A stretch of DNA of 64,000 bases from Nageia nagi (GCA_050084985.1 JBITNC010000002.1:11160001-11224000), one strand, 5' to 3'; numbered from the stretch's first letter, positions 41,117 to 53,632 are shown. Notes: a model not told the origin generated them from the letters alone. Translations and numbers: made by a program.

Positions 41117-42281
41117 TGTAAAGATCCAATTACAAACTAAAGTGTAAATTAGCAAACTCAATCAAGCAAATATCCATGTTTGATCTAGAAGTTCAAATAC
41201 AAGCTTCAACTACCTCATAATACTAACATTAGAGTTAGGGCATCAATTACACACTTACACAACAAAATAATGCCAACGTTTGGCTTATACATGTATTAAT
41301 AAACAATTACATTACAACATTGTAATAGTAAAGCATACATAATACATATATGACGATCGAATTCCCAACAACTATATATAAGATAAATGATGATCAATAA
41401 TGCAATAACAAACCCTTAGGGCTAAAAGTTGACCTCCAAGGACTTAATTAGGGCATAATGTGTATATTTCACTATTAGATAAATGAATGATGAATGGGAC
41501 AATCTTGCTCCCCCATAACCTAAATCCTCTCCACCAAAGGAGCCCTCCTCAAATCCTGGAAACCACTAAAGTTAAAAGCTCAACCTTAGAATACCACAAG
41601 ATGGGCTAGGGTGCTAAACCAAATTCCTAGACTAACAATATCCCTCAACCTACTAATCCTCCTAGACGTTGCATTTAGAGGTTTGCTTAGCATTGCGCTA
41701 AGACTCTTATCCTTTGTATGGTATCAAAGATAATAATAATAATCAAGTATATACAGTAATGAGGCTTTAAGGGTTAATATAGCATTCTTAGATCTGGATC
41801 TTATCTTAATGTCATCATCTAGTCCTCTCATGCCCCAAATTTGGCACATAAGATTCAAACAAGACTCAATGTGGGTATCTAGGTATCCCTCACACTCCAT
41901 GTGGATCATGGGATGCATGTGTGGGTATAAGAGGCATGTATGGGCATCTAGGGGGGTAACATGGGTGCCATGGGCCAACATAGGGATCTAGAAGTCTACC
42001 CAAGGTTGGTGCATGTATAAAAATGCTCATCCATCCACCTAGGTACTAAATAAGCCTTGGGATTCCTACAATCATGTATCAGGATCTCCAAGTACATTAA
42101 AACACCTATTCTACAATTGGGAGGGATATGTCCCACATGGGGCTCATAATGGGGTCCAATGACACATTAAATCTTCTATCCCAAGTAATAACTTAAAGCA
42201 TAATTAAATAATAAAATATAATAAAAATGGGAATCTGTTGGATTCTATAATTAATTACAATAATGCAAGGGGGATGTCACA
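41117..42281 (-). repeat. gypsy-2 5' LTR (intact)
   Basis: 1165 bp, plus-strand ends TGTAAAGATCC...GATGTCACA. Partner of the split LTR at 25806-26667 and 37701-38000. Confidence 0.92.
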
Positions 42282-42286
42282 CAAAG
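42282..42286. repeat. Target site duplication of gypsy-2, right (CAAAG)
   Basis: Exact copy of 25801-25805. Confidence 0.9.
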
Positions 42287-44279
42287 TGCTACTGGAAGAA
42301 GGTAATGCATGAGAACTAAATCCATCAGACCAAGGATCTTAAGTTTTTCCATAGAGATATTTTTGCTAATATTTGAACTAAATCCATTAGATACTTTCAC
42401 ATTGTAAACTAGTTGGAAAACTCTTTATCTATCAATATTGATTAATTGTAGGGTGTTACTAGAAGATATATCTTAATTTCTTCAATTACTAACCATGATA
42501 GTTTCTTGATCTTCATATTTCTTAAATCCTCATAGATTTTTGTGTCATCCTTTGACTTTCCTTCGATACTTAAAAATATCCTAAATAGGTTTTTGCAAAT
42601 ATTTTTCTCCATGTGCATAATATATAAGTTATGATGAAATAAAATATGTTATTCATAGATAGAAACATCAAACTAAAATTTAGGTCATTGATAATAATAA
42701 TAATAAATTAATATAAAAATAAAATTACATATCATACCTCCTAATAGGATAGATTGCAGAATATATATTTCTTCTTCCATCCTTTAGTGTCATCACCATA
42801 TTTACATTTTTTTTAACTCACTCTTTCAATTTTAGTGGGATTTTTTAACTTTTTACAGTATTTGCTTTCTACTTAAATGGATTGGTGCTTTGTCCCACTC
42901 TTCTTGGTTATTGAAAGATTCCTTTTTATGATCAAATATATAATATTTAGGAAGGAATCTCCTATGGCCCATATAAATGATCTTATTACTACCACTAAGT
43001 TGTTGTGAATAGGTGTTCCCCTCGTATTTTACACATGTTAAAAATCCCTTTATCATCCATCTTGATAGGTTTCCATAAGAAGGATAATCATGAATGACCC
43101 ATATCAATATTGCTCTCATATTGAACGTAGTATTATGAAATGCATCATAAATTTGTACTCCTTTATTCCATAGTTTATGCAAGTCATCAACTAAATATAA
43201 CAAGCTAAGCATTGAATAATTCCTCTTCATATACATCCATGGTAAAAGGCTGTATATGACCAACACAATGGGCCAACAAATATAATAAGAACTAAAATCG
43301 TCAAAAACATTGAACCCATTAATTGTCATTATCAACTATACATTGTGTGGATCTTCAACAAAATATAGCCACATAGCATCTATCTTTTTCCATGTTAGAG
43401 AGTCAATTGGATGATATATATTGGCTTCTAAACTATTATGCTAGGAATGCCACCTCATATGCTCTGCAAGCTTTACAAAGCTACAAGAAGAAAGTAACTC
43501 ACTTTAACCATATCTAACAATGTTGAAAGAAACAAACACAACAAAGCTATTGGTATGATAAATATCTTAGTTATACATTCTCTTCAACCATGGTATAATG
43601 GGAAAATACTTCAATACCTTTGTAGGAACCTTATTCTTTTGTTTGTTTTCAAATGAGGATCAAATTTCCATCAAGATGCACTACATTTTGGATACATTGC
43701 CTATTTTTATGATCTTTCTAAGATAAAATATAGTCATTTGGACATGCATGTATCATTATATAATATAATCCCAATAGATTTAAAAATTTATTCATCACAT
43801 ATGGTGAATTTATAATTGTATTATTGATTACAAGGAGCATATCTTTCAACAACTTGAATAGCTACAACCAAGCTACAAATTAAAAATCATTAATAGGAGA
43901 TTAGAACTTGACATCATTATCTCGTAGTTCTTTTCTACTCTTTGAGTAATTGATATTAATGATTGTAATAATATCATCTTGTATGCTTTTGATATTTGTA
44001 TATTCATTCATATTGATGGATGCATCCAATTCATATTGGTCAAAAGTAGTTTGTTTTTCTCCATGCAAAAAAAAATCATCATGTATTTTCATACCCATTT
44101 AAAAATAGGTGCTTATAAACCTCCTCAAAATTGAGAGTTTTCGTATTTTAGTACCACCACTATTGATATATAATTATTTTAAGGTACTTTGAATTATTTC
44201 TTGCAAAATCAATGAATTCATTAACCCCATGAACATAATCATTAGTATTTCTAAGTGTTTGTAGCCAATCTTTATCCAT
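42287..44279 (-). pseudogene. CACTA (En/Spm) TNP2-like transposase, N-terminal part
   Basis: Starts at ATG 44279 with MDKDWLQTLRNTNDYVHGVN, then EFIDFARNNSK, the usual N-terminus of plant TNP2 transposases. The core is well preserved in the open frame 43335-42853: MIMTINGFNVFDDFSSYY, YSLLPWMYMKRNYSMLSL, KLWNKGVQIYDAF, LIWVIHDYPSYGNLSRW, KIIYMGHRRFLPKYY. Downstream LYIMHMEKNICKNL and VSNGFSSNIS lead to LMDLVLMHYLLPVAL at the gypsy-2 border. These proteins bind subterminal repeats and excise CACTA elements. Stops, frameshifts and the 16.5-kb insertion make it inactive; the gene continues at 25800. Confidence 0.85.
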
Positions 44280-44513
44280 GATGTTTCACAAAAAACTCTC
44301 CTTATACTTAGCCACATCATAGATAAGATAACATTTAACTTTGATCCACAAAAATATATCCCTAAGGGGTCATTATAAAAACAACATTAAAAGAGCGTGT
44401 TATCTTCATGTAGCATTAATATGGGTATCGATAGTATTAAAATCTTTTATTTAATGAAGCACTTGGGATAATCCCTAAACATATAACCTTTATATGTGTT
44501 TTACTTACATGCA

Positions 44514-44690
44514 GGAATCAAGGTTTAGAAAATGAGGGTTGTAAATACTTTAATAGCATGAGTGACTCTTATTGCATTATTCATGGTATGAATAATTACA
44601 TGCATCATTGACCTTCTTGGTCATGAAAACTATCTTGAGGAAGAAGCTTTGAACTTCATTACCAAAATGTTGAGAAAAATTGATAAACAT
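44514..44690 (+). pseudogene. PPR protein fragment
   Basis: Plus-strand pieces ENEGCKYFNSMSDSYCIIHG and, after a frame change, IDLLGHENYLEEEALNFITK match the last PPR motifs of E/DYW-type plant PPR proteins, and closely match the minus-strand PPR pseudogene at 47488-48290. It is an inverted, shorter and more decayed copy. A splice-acceptor-like CTTACATGCAG lies just before it. Confidence 0.72.
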
Positions 44691-44719
44691 ATATGTAAAA
44701 TATGGAAGATGAATGATGC

Positions 44720-46030
44720 ATATACAACTTTATGGACTATAATGATTTGAGGATATGTAATTTGATATTCTTGCATTAGGAGTTTCCATAGGCCCTGGCG
44801 GTCCTGATGGAGGCGATGTATCTGATGAGGATGATAGCAACAAAGTGAATCTTGAAAAAAGAAAGAAGAGAAAATAAGATGAGCATGACAAAGCCTCGAA
44901 GAAGTAGCTCGCTCATGTGAACCTACATTAGTAACCCCAACAAGTTAACGATGGAACTTGGTTGGAAGGAGTGGATTTGAACGCCTATCTCAAGAGCTTA
45001 CAAGATATGACCAGAAGTGACTATGGTAGTGTTGATGCTGATAATGATGATGATGATGATGACACTCTTGCAAGAACCCCTAAAATCCTTCAAAGTTTCC
45101 CCAGTATCAGATTCGATAAGAGGATTTCAATGAAAAAACTCCACAACAATAAAAAGGGCCCAAAGATGTAGCTACCCTCAAATCCATGCTAAAAAATATG
45201 ATATTGAAAAGATCAATGAGGATGGAACAATGTGTATAGGGAAGTATATTATGGACCACATGCAAAAGTTAGTGAAAAAACATGAGAAAAATGTTAAGGA
45301 TTTAGAAGGAAAGATCCAGAAAGAGAGGGCAAGAACCTTTAATTGTTGATGAGAATGCTCTAAAAGTCAATTTTCATAAGGCAGACACATTTGCTAAAAG
45401 GGCTCAATCTCTCATCACCCAACTACTTAGTACCTTGGACAATTCCTATGACATGTTCACTTGGTTTTTGTTCATTAGAAAAGAATTGAAATATATAGAG
45501 AGAACTATAGCCGCCATGAAGGATGTATGGTAAGCTAACATTCAATTTATTTTCAGCTCAAAGAAGAAATAGGGGTAAAAAACTATCTTTTGAATGAGAA
45601 TATGTGATAAATTCTTTTTCTATCATGGATATTTCCTAAAAAATCAAGAGAAATGCAAGGAGATGCTGGTCAAGTTCAAAGCAATATATGAGAAGTTAAA
45701 GGCTATCTTGCAGACCGTAAGCATTCAACTTTTTGATGAAGTTACACTTATATAAAAGACACAATTGCAAGCTAGTTTCAAAGAGATGATGAAGTCTCAA
45801 TTATTAACCAAAAAAATTAAATCCATTCAAGTTCAAAGTCTACTATGATCATATGATGTGTTGGTAATTTTTTAGTTGAGATTACAGGAATTGATGGATG
45901 AAATCAGGAGGCTAGATGATGAAACAATTATGGATGCTAGCAACCTAAAGTAGCATATTGGGAAGTTGACCAAGTTCGTAGGAAAAGACCTTCAAAACAA
46001 GTTGGCAAATTCATTAAAGAGTAACTAAAG
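44720..46030 (+). pseudogene. Unidentified repeat-associated coding remnant
   Basis: A broken plus-strand frame with protein-like character. The part 44962-45171 encodes VDLNAYLKSLQDMTRSDYGS followed by an acidic run of Asp residues and a basic tail. After frame changes come a charged, coiled-coil-like segment (MDHMQKLVKKHEKNVKDLEG, about 45253-45312) and further helical stretches (ELKYIERTIAAMKDVW, and LRLQELMDEIRRLDDETIMD at about 45880). I do not recognise the family. The strand and the style (acidic tract then coiled coil) recall uncharacterised ORFs carried by plant repeats, possibly the same family as 55626-56390, but I cannot prove it. Confidence 0.4.
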
Positions 46031-46189
46031 TTCTACCCCCATATCACCCCTTGGATAAGGTCAATTTGTAATTTGAGAATGATAATGTTCAATTTTTGGA
46101 TGGTAATGTTCCACCACTCGGATATGGTAATTGGAGGAATTAGACTTAATAAAAGTCTTATTACATATTTTAATTGGAAGTAAAACATG

Positions 46190-46640
46190 TTGATGGTCTT
46201 ATCCACATATCACCCATTGGATAGGGTTTTATTTTGACAAAATGGAAAGAGGAAAACATTTTGTTGGGCTTATTTAAAGTCCCATTCTACACTTTCACCT
46301 AAGGACACATGGCATTACCAACATATAGGGACATGTGAAGCAAGTAACATAAGAAGATACATAGTGAGTCAAGAGAATTTAGGATATATTAGTTTTTATT
46401 TAGTTGTCACTTTTTGATTAGCTAAGCAATTTGAAGAGTCTCTTGAAGTTGAGGAGCCATTTTTGTAGCTAAAGTAGATAGATGAATAGTCAAGTTTTTC
46501 CGCTCCCTTATCTTTTATAAAAGGCAGGTTAGTGAATTGTAAAAATTCTCTCTCATATTTGCAAGAAATTGTTGTATTTTTGAAGATTGAAGATTAATAA
46601 AGAAGACTTGATTGCTCTTATGTTATCATTCTACTATTAT
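46190..46640 (+). other. Possible LTR remnant
   Basis: Contains a promoter-like TTTTATAAAAGGCAG at about 46512-46526 and an AATAAAGAAG polyadenylation-like signal at about 46595, downstream of the unidentified coding remnant, as in a 3' LTR. There is no partner copy in the window. Confidence 0.25.
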
Positions 46641-47089
46641 TATTTTCATGTGTGAATGCTTTGTTTACAAACTAATTAGTAAACTTGTGTTGCATATGAT
46701 TTTGATAACCTTTCATGTGTTTTGCAAGTGTTGCAACATGACTTATGATTGAAAGTGAAGACTAATACAAGTGAATTAGTATTGATTTTTAGTTAGGCTA
46801 ATATGATAAAGACTTTCACTCTAATTATTGAGCAAAGATCTAGGGACGTCCTTACTATTTTAATCTCAAACAAGCTTTGCAGTTGGAATTATCATAAGTT
46901 ATTTTCTCCTACCAGGTTATCAGTAAGAAGAATAAATTTTTCAATTGGAAACTCCTGCAAGAATTAGTTGATTTCAAGAAAGTTGAAGAAGAAGATTGAA
47001 GCTTATCAAGGATCCCCTTATTAAAAAGGAGGATTGCATAATCCCTTATTTTTCCCTTTTTCTCCTGCAAGAAAAAATGATTAATATGT

Positions 47090-47526
47090 CAATGATGCAT
47101 GTATAATGATTCATCCTAGGAATATTGCAATAAGAATCACTCATGCTATTAAAGTATTTATAGACCCATCCACTATAGATGCATGGTAGCATGCGAGTAT
47201 AACACATACAAAGGTTATGTTGTTAGGTTAGTTCCCAAGTACTTCATCAGTTGAAAGAGTTTAAGGGCATCCTTGTTGTATTCTTGAATTGCATATCCTC
47301 CAATCATTGAATTCTATAAAACTATATTTACATCATGCATCTTGTCAAACCATTCTTAAGACTATTATATTCTTCCATATTTTCCATACATTTCTATTAG
47401 GGCACTCACAACTACAACATTCGATGCAAAACTATTTTCAACTATTACACTAATAACTACTATTGTTTTTTGTTGCATTCTATGAAACTATGTTTGCACC
47501 ATGCATCTTGTCGAACAATTCTCAAG
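47090..47526 (-). pseudogene. PPR fragment, tandem copy
   Basis: 47090-47345 is a diverged direct copy of 47880-48150, offset about 795 bp (shared GAAAGAGTTTAAGGGCATCC and AAGGTTATGTTGTTAG). Another short piece at 47473-47526 repeats the segment encoding the start of the same motif. All on the minus strand and full of stops. Confidence 0.75.
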
Positions 47527-48290
47527 CCTTGTGTTTGTGGGTGTGATTAATCTCCTATAAGAAAGACATGTATCCTTTTTTTCCAACTTCAATCCAACTA
47601 AATCCAAGTTTCTTCTTGATTCCTTATCTTTCATCAATGTCCTTACACTTTGAACATCATCCCAACTTCCCACTTTAGCATAAATATTTGAAATAAAAAT
47701 AAAATATGGAGCATATTTAGACTCTGACATAAAAATTATTATTTCCATAAATTCACCTATTCCTACATTCTTAAGTGATCTACAAGAAACAAGCAAACAC
47801 ATCCACATACCCAATTTAGGTTTTTTGGGCATCTTGACAATGAAGTTCATAACTTCTTAAAGATAGCCTTCATGACCAATAAGCTCAACAATGCATATAT
47901 AATGCTCCATCCCAGGAATAATGGAATAAGAGTCACTCATGCTATTAAAGTATTTACAACCATCATCCACTATACCTGCATGACAACATGCAAGTAGAAC
48001 ACATACAAAGGTTATGTTGTTAGTGTTGGTTATTAGGTGCTTCATTAGTTGAAAGAGTTTAAGGGCATCCTTGTTATAGCTATGAATTGCATATCCTCCA
48101 ATAATTGCATTACATGAAATTGGGTTTGCACCATTCATCTTTTCAAACAATTCCTAGGATAGAAATACACTTTTAAAGAGTCTTTTATGTATGTTTAAAC
48201 ATTGTTGCAAATTTCCCAATTTGGTACATGCTTTGAGGATGTTTAGAAAGGTGAATTGATCTGCTTGGACTACTACTACTATGATTACCT
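47488..48290 (-). pseudogene. PPR protein pseudogene (P/E-type end)
   Basis: Minus-strand pieces in order: QADQFTFLNILKACTKLGNL (about 48285-48225), FEKMNGANPISCNAIIGGYA, NNITFVCVLLACCHAGIVDD, GCKYFNSMSDSYSIIPGMEH, then after a single in-frame stop NFIVKMPKKPKLGMWMCLLV and FISNIYAKVGSWDDVQSVRT. The order fits the last PPR motifs plus E domain of organelle RNA-editing PPR proteins. 48150-47488 is one frame with one stop; a frameshift lies near 48155. No upstream PPR array or DYW end is present, so it is a truncated pseudogene. Confidence 0.82.
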
Positions 48291-48320
48291 TTATTTTTTT
48301 GGTTCTTAATCATCACCTTT

Positions 48321-48465
48321 AAGATTACCTTTGTTGTTTGGGTTGAAACTAGCCATCACTATGTTTGCTTTATGATCACCTTTGTTGGTTGGGTTAAAAC
48401 TAACCATCACTATGTTTTCTTTATGATCACCTTTTTTGGTTGGGTTGGAACTAACCATCACTATG
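48321..48465 (-). repeat. 51-bp minisatellite, 2.8 copies, in-frame
   Basis: Units begin at 48323, 48374 and 48425 (GATYACCTTT followed by GTTGGTTGGGTT). On the minus strand the array is open and reads as a 17-residue repeat such as NIVMVSFNPTNKGDHKA. Short and possibly accidental. Confidence 0.85.
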
Positions 48466-48780
48466 AAACACACAATGCTCTAATGATATTTGGAAGCTAT
48501 TCTTATTTTTCCAAAGGTTCTTTGTAATTGCTTCTTCCAGGCCCACTCCATCAACAAACAATGCAAAGAGGGGCTATAATACATCACTAATAAATTGTTG
48601 ATTCTGTGAAGATCCAAGAAAAAAACTAAGAAGGTTTTTTCTCTTATTTACTTTGCAAGCATTAATTTCAATTTGCTCCATTAAAACTTGTAAATAGGGG
48701 CATGCGTTGACACATAATTTGGCACCCTTTTTGAGCCAAACTACATGTCACATAACCCTCACTACATCGGGATGAATATG
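48466..48780 (-). pseudogene. Unidentified protein-like segment
   Basis: One minus-strand frame of about 100 codons with two stops reads as a plausible soluble protein: HPDVVRVM, then WLKKGAKLCVNACPYLQVLM, EQIEINACKVNKRKNLLSFF, LGSSQNQQFISDVL, and after a stop PLFALFVDGVGLEEAI. Composition and continuity are unlike the surrounding AT-rich DNA, so it is probably an exon or exon remnant of a host gene. I cannot name it. The 51-bp repeat follows downstream in a different frame. Confidence 0.4.
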
Positions 48781-48789
48781 ATGTTATGT

Positions 48790-51028
48790 AATATTTTCTT
48801 TATTGCTTATGATCTAAGTTACTTCCCATATGTGATTATCTTAATTTTTAGGTTGGACCATCAACATCGATGCTAGAATGCAAAGGTGCATTCAAGTATA
48901 TTCATAAACCTGTAAATTGATAATTATAAATATGTTAAGACTATCTAGATTTCATCTTGATAGGACTACGCATATCTCTCACAAACTTATCTGTGTTCTT
49001 CAACACCACCTATTGAGATTGGAATATGTTAAACTCAAGATTTATATGTCACTTCACTACTACCTTGGAGGATAATTGAACAACACTGGATATGAAGTGA
49101 GCAATATACATCCATAGGATCCCTAACACCAACACTTATTCACATATAAGATATCTTTCCAAGGTCTTGAATACAAGTCTTCATGTTTGTACATATCACT
49201 TCAAGTGAATCTTCATCATCTAGGTAAATAACAAGTATGCATCTATCAATCCATTATCTCATAGGTTAGGGCATGTTAATTTTATCATTACTATCATCTT
49301 GCTTTATTTCCATTAGTTATTGAGTGATCATAAGAATTTGGGCACCTTTTATCTTTAATGAAGTATATATATTTGCTTCATCGCTTACTAAAGTATAGGG
49401 TTGCATTTTATCATCTACAATTGAATATAGGGTTAAGCTACAAAAGATAATAACACTTGAATCAGATTTAGGTGAATGGGTTCAAGAGCTATGGTTCGAA
49501 AAAAATAATTATCTATGTTTGGTATGCATTCAGCTGGGGCATTATATTATTTCATGTCTAGCTCGGAATGAATGGAGACCAAAATTTTGACAAAGTAAAC
49601 AAAATCCAAATGATACCAAAGGACATCCTATAACACCCTTATTTCACATAATACATAAGAATACTACTTTAACACCTATCCCATGTTCTCGAGAGGTGAC
49701 TATATTTTTTAAATGTAAACTAAGTATCAAATGCATTCAATTCTGAATTGTGAGAAGACATTATATAATCATGTGAGATTGAGATCACATTAAATTTGTT
49801 GTAGACTTGATTCTAAATATATCTATCATGAGTCTAGATCTCTTCTTAGACATTTACCATTTCCCATTATTTAATATAACTTGTTAAATAATATCCTATG
49901 GATTGCCTTTATATGTTCCTTAATATTTTCTTAGCATACTCACTAGAAAAAGCTCTTCATAAACATAGTGCTTTCTTGATGGTATCAATTACCTAACTTG
50001 TAAATGACCCATCCGCATCAAGAAAATTACTTCAAGGTCCACTCCATACAATTATCCTTGCATAACTTGATTGGATAATCCTATTCTCAAATTGAATAGT
50101 ATGCTCCCACTTGGTCATTTACTAGGTTTCAAAACTAAATCTTGTAGGTTTATATCTTAGAAATATTAAAAATGATTTTAATAAATCTTGTAGGTTTATA
50201 TCTTAGAAATTTTTCCCCTTAGAGATATTTGCATATCTTATGATGTTTCATTTACTTTCATCCTCAAGTTATTAGCCCAAGCTTCACGCTTTTAGATTGA
50301 GGGCATTAAGTCCTAAGCACATTTTCATAAGCTTAAATAATAAACAAATGTTATCCATCTCATTTAATTAACATCCATCCATAATGTAATTAAACATTCA
50401 CTTTTATTTATATCCAAAAGTGAACTTAATAATTAAATCATAACTTTCAAAAAATTGTATTCAATTAAGAGTACATCTTAAACCAATAATTACATCAAAT
50501 CATTATCTTTGCAAATTTATAATTCCAAAGTTTATACAATCTAATCATCCTAAGTACAAGAATTTTATAAGCATAAAAATAACCAATATTATTTTGTTGG
50601 CTCCAAGCACTAGTTTATTTCTTTACTACCTTTGGATTGAGACACAATAGCTCAAGAATGTATTTAGATTAGAATGCCATTTTTTCCTCTTTCCTAATGT
50701 ATACTACATGTTTACAAAAGGAAGGAATAAAACATACAAAAAGATCTTTTCTTTTTCATAAAATAATATAAGGGTAAAGTAAATACATCATCTAATTTAT
50801 TTCTCATCAAATGAATTTCACACCATTCCTTTACCATACCTAGGGTTATTTCTCTTTATCTAGTATTTTACTATACTAATAAAATAACAAAATCACACTC
50901 AAAACCCTCTTTAAATTCCTTCAATAATTTTATCTAACATTTATCCAATATTAAATAAAACAATTCCTAAGGATCAAAATAAATTTCTACATAATTTAAT
51001 TTCTCATAAAGACTAAAACAACACTCTT

Positions 51029-51030
<2 letters not shown>
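48790..51030. other. Non-coding stretch
   Basis: AT-rich, many short stops in all frames, no recognised domain or RNA gene. The only structured item is the duplication at 50136-50210. Confidence 0.4.
50136..50210. repeat. 29-bp direct repeat
   Basis: TAAATCTTGTAGGTTTATAT continued by CTTAGAAAT occurs at 50136-50164 and again without mismatch at 50182-50210, period 46. Confidence 0.88.

Positions 51031-51106
<76 letters not shown>
51031..51106. repeat. (AC)n microsatellite with (AT)n edge
   Basis: About 33 uninterrupted AC units from 51032 to 51098, followed by a short TA run. Length suggests high mutability. Confidence 0.97.
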
Positions 51107-51107
<1 letters not shown>

Positions 51108-51399
51108 TTTTTAAAATACTTCAAATTTAAAATCACATAAATATTTAAAATATGAAAGACAATTAAAAGTACACAATTTGTAATTTTTAAAATAATCAAA
51201 GAATAATAAAATCCCTAATTTCCATTTAAAATATACTAATCATAATCTATCATAAACCCCAAGGAAAAATACATGTTAGAATTCAAAAAGGCAGAGCATA
51301 TGGGGCCTTCTAATAGACCCTATGTGCATTCTGAAGCATATTAGACATAGGACATGTCAAAGGTGTCAAAAGGCCATTTTTCGATGATTGCTTTTTTAA

Positions 51400-51600
51400 A
51401 AAAAAAAAATTTACATGGGTGGCGATTCTATTTTAATTTTTTTTTGGTGTAATCATCAGGTAATTTCGTAAAAAAAATATATAAAATAAAAAACACTAAG
51501 TGTTAGATTCAACAAAAGACTTTAACATGATTTGAACTCAAGCCACTAGTTTTCAAATTTCAATGCTTTAATCATTATACCATAACATAGATGATGAAAA
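51400..51600 (-). mobile_element. Probable tRNA-derived SINE remnant (minus)
   Basis: On the minus strand TGGTATAATGATTAAAGC (51582-51565) resembles an A box and GAGTTCAAATCA (51539-51528) a B box, at tRNA-like spacing. The arms do not form a good cloverleaf, and no terminator-like context fits a real tRNA. Body and tail toward 51400 are A/T-rich and poorly defined. Confidence 0.42.
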
Positions 51601-52840
51601 TGATAATAGGTGGATCAATTTTATTTTAGAAAAAAAATCTTATGGAGAATTGCCTAGCAATTATAGAGAATCTCCTAGAGAATTTAGAGAATCTTTTAGC
51701 AATTCTACTAAAAAAATTCAAAAATAAAGAGGAAAATCGCTTGACAAATATGGAGAATCACTAGGTGATCCTCTATAATAAAAATTTATAAAAAAAGTGG
51801 TCGTTAGAAAGTAGCCATCTAACACTTCTATTTCTAATAGGTGTCAGAAAAGACAGTTATGGGTAGGGGTCGATTAGCAAGCCATAATGCTTCTCCATTC
51901 AAAAGGGGTTGCATTGTAAATGAGGTAAAAGAGGTCAAAAGGGAAAATACAAGATTCGAGGAGGCTTGATGCATCCCACACTACATGTAAAGTACATAAG
52001 AAATATGGTAGGTACATTGGCTTCCCAAGCCATACGCAACCCCCCCACATGCATGCCCAACCTACATTGGCATTGGGAGGGCCCTAAAGCTAATGTAAGG
52101 CTCCAAAGGGGTGATCAATGCCATATTGGCCTTAGGATGCTCCCAAGCCATAAATTGGCTACCCCCCTCCTACAAAAAAAACCACTAACCTATTAAATAT
52201 CCTACATAGATCCTAAGTTGCCTAGAAGGGATACAACGATTATACACATGAATTTCAAAGTAGGCCATAACTAATAGAAAAACCTATCATAAAATTCAAT
52301 ACATGGCTTTTAAAATCTACATTATTATTTTAGAAAAAATAGATAAATCTAAAACCCCTATAAATAAATTAATAGAATATTCTTTATGATTTTCAAGGAG
52401 AATATATGGTATTCTAAGCAGGTAGGATACAAAAACCATAAGCTTATTTATTTGTTTCTTATCTATAAAATGAAAAATATTGAAATAGATTTAAAAAGAA
52501 AGTATTTTCTTTCTAAGACCAAAAAAGTAATAATATTACATTACTAAGTTCATAATGGATAAACCCAACCTTGATTATCCTGCAATTGTACTCTTGCTCT
52601 AGCTCTATCCTGATAATGTCTCCTTGCACTTGTCCCAAGATACTAAAGAATACCCCTTAAGTCTTATTTATATGTTTTTGTGTAGAAATTAGAATTTAGA
52701 TTTTTATTTAATTATTTAAATTGCATGCTCTTCCAACTTGAAGTTAATTTATATGCTAGGGGTTAGGATAATTATCCATTGAGATTTATAAATCACTACA
52801 TGCTTACTTAGTTAACTAGAGTCTAATTATGTTAGGCCCT
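51601..52840. other. Non-coding stretch
   Basis: No recognised gene. A moderately GC-rich patch (51960-52170) with repeated CCAAGCCATA and CCCCCC runs creates one 76-codon frame with no known motif. The right end, 52841, is where the truncated gypsy LTR begins. Confidence 0.4.
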
Positions 52841-53632
52841 TAATAGTAGAACCAACAATCCCACCACAAGAATCACCTCAATAGGCTATTTACATATCCT
52901 ATGATTCTTGTATCCTCTCTTGGATTGTTTTATAACTCAGTAGGGGGATAGATTGATTCAAAATTGACATCCCTTTAAGTTCCCAACAATTCTCCAACTT
53001 CCAAATGCTTCAAAATGACTCAAAACACTTCACCTTCCATTCATACATGATTTGTTTTCCTAGCATAGGCACTAGGCTTATGGCATGTTGGGTGTATAAG
53101 CAAGTAAAAGTTTGAGTGTTAGGTCGGGTGCCACACAAAGTGTCAGGTGAACGGTTGGGTCTTCATCAGCATCCACACTAGTCTTTTTAAGTAATAATTG
53201 GTCCATAGAATCATTTTGATATATAAACATGCCAAACTGATCAAATTCAAAATATTAAATCCAAATTCCTTAGAAACACTAGCACAGGCACTAGCATGAG
53301 AGTGGGTGCTACTATTAGCATTGGCAGTTTTGATAGTTCTATAGAAAATGCCTTGGATGGTGATCAAATATTCAACAAAAGTAGGCATGCATATACTCCT
53401 TGTAAAGGTATTTTTGAGCACTATCCAATGAAAAGAGAATCAACTCCATTGAATATATCTATCAAAATTTATTCCTTCCCAAAGATGATGCATCTATTTT
53501 GTGACTATTTTCTAGCCACAAATTTGCACAAACCAATAGCAAAATATTCCAAATACCACTCAAGCATGAGAATGTGCCAACTCCTCACTCCAATGATATT
53601 TGGTCTTGATTCATATAATCTATTTTAGATCA
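52841..53632 (-). repeat. gypsy-3 3' LTR, truncated
   Basis: 792 bp matching 54795-55591 from TAATAGTAGAACCAACAATC to TATTTTAGATCA with roughly 10-15% divergence by eye. The remaining 600 bp of the LTR are absent at the left. Confidence 0.8.

Larger units (their letters stand above)
25806..42281 (-). mobile_element. Non-autonomous Ty3/gypsy element (gypsy-2), host of nested insertions
   Basis: Minus-strand LTR element inserted in the CACTA transposase gene. LTRs of about 1165 bp (41117-42281, and the split copy 25806-26667 plus 37701-38000), primer-binding site 41115-41104, polypurine tract 38014-38001, exact CAAAG duplications. The 3.1-kb interior holds gag and protease remnants, but no RT, RNase H or integrase. 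A 30-bp tandem array occupies the region after protease. This layout recalls plant TR-GAG-type non-autonomous elements. The left LTR was later interrupted by copia-2. Confidence 0.88.

Noticed and set aside
51528-51582. Possible functional tRNA gene on the minus strand
   Set aside because: A- and B-box-like strings are present, but the acceptor, D and anticodon arms do not pair; kept only as a SINE-like remnant.
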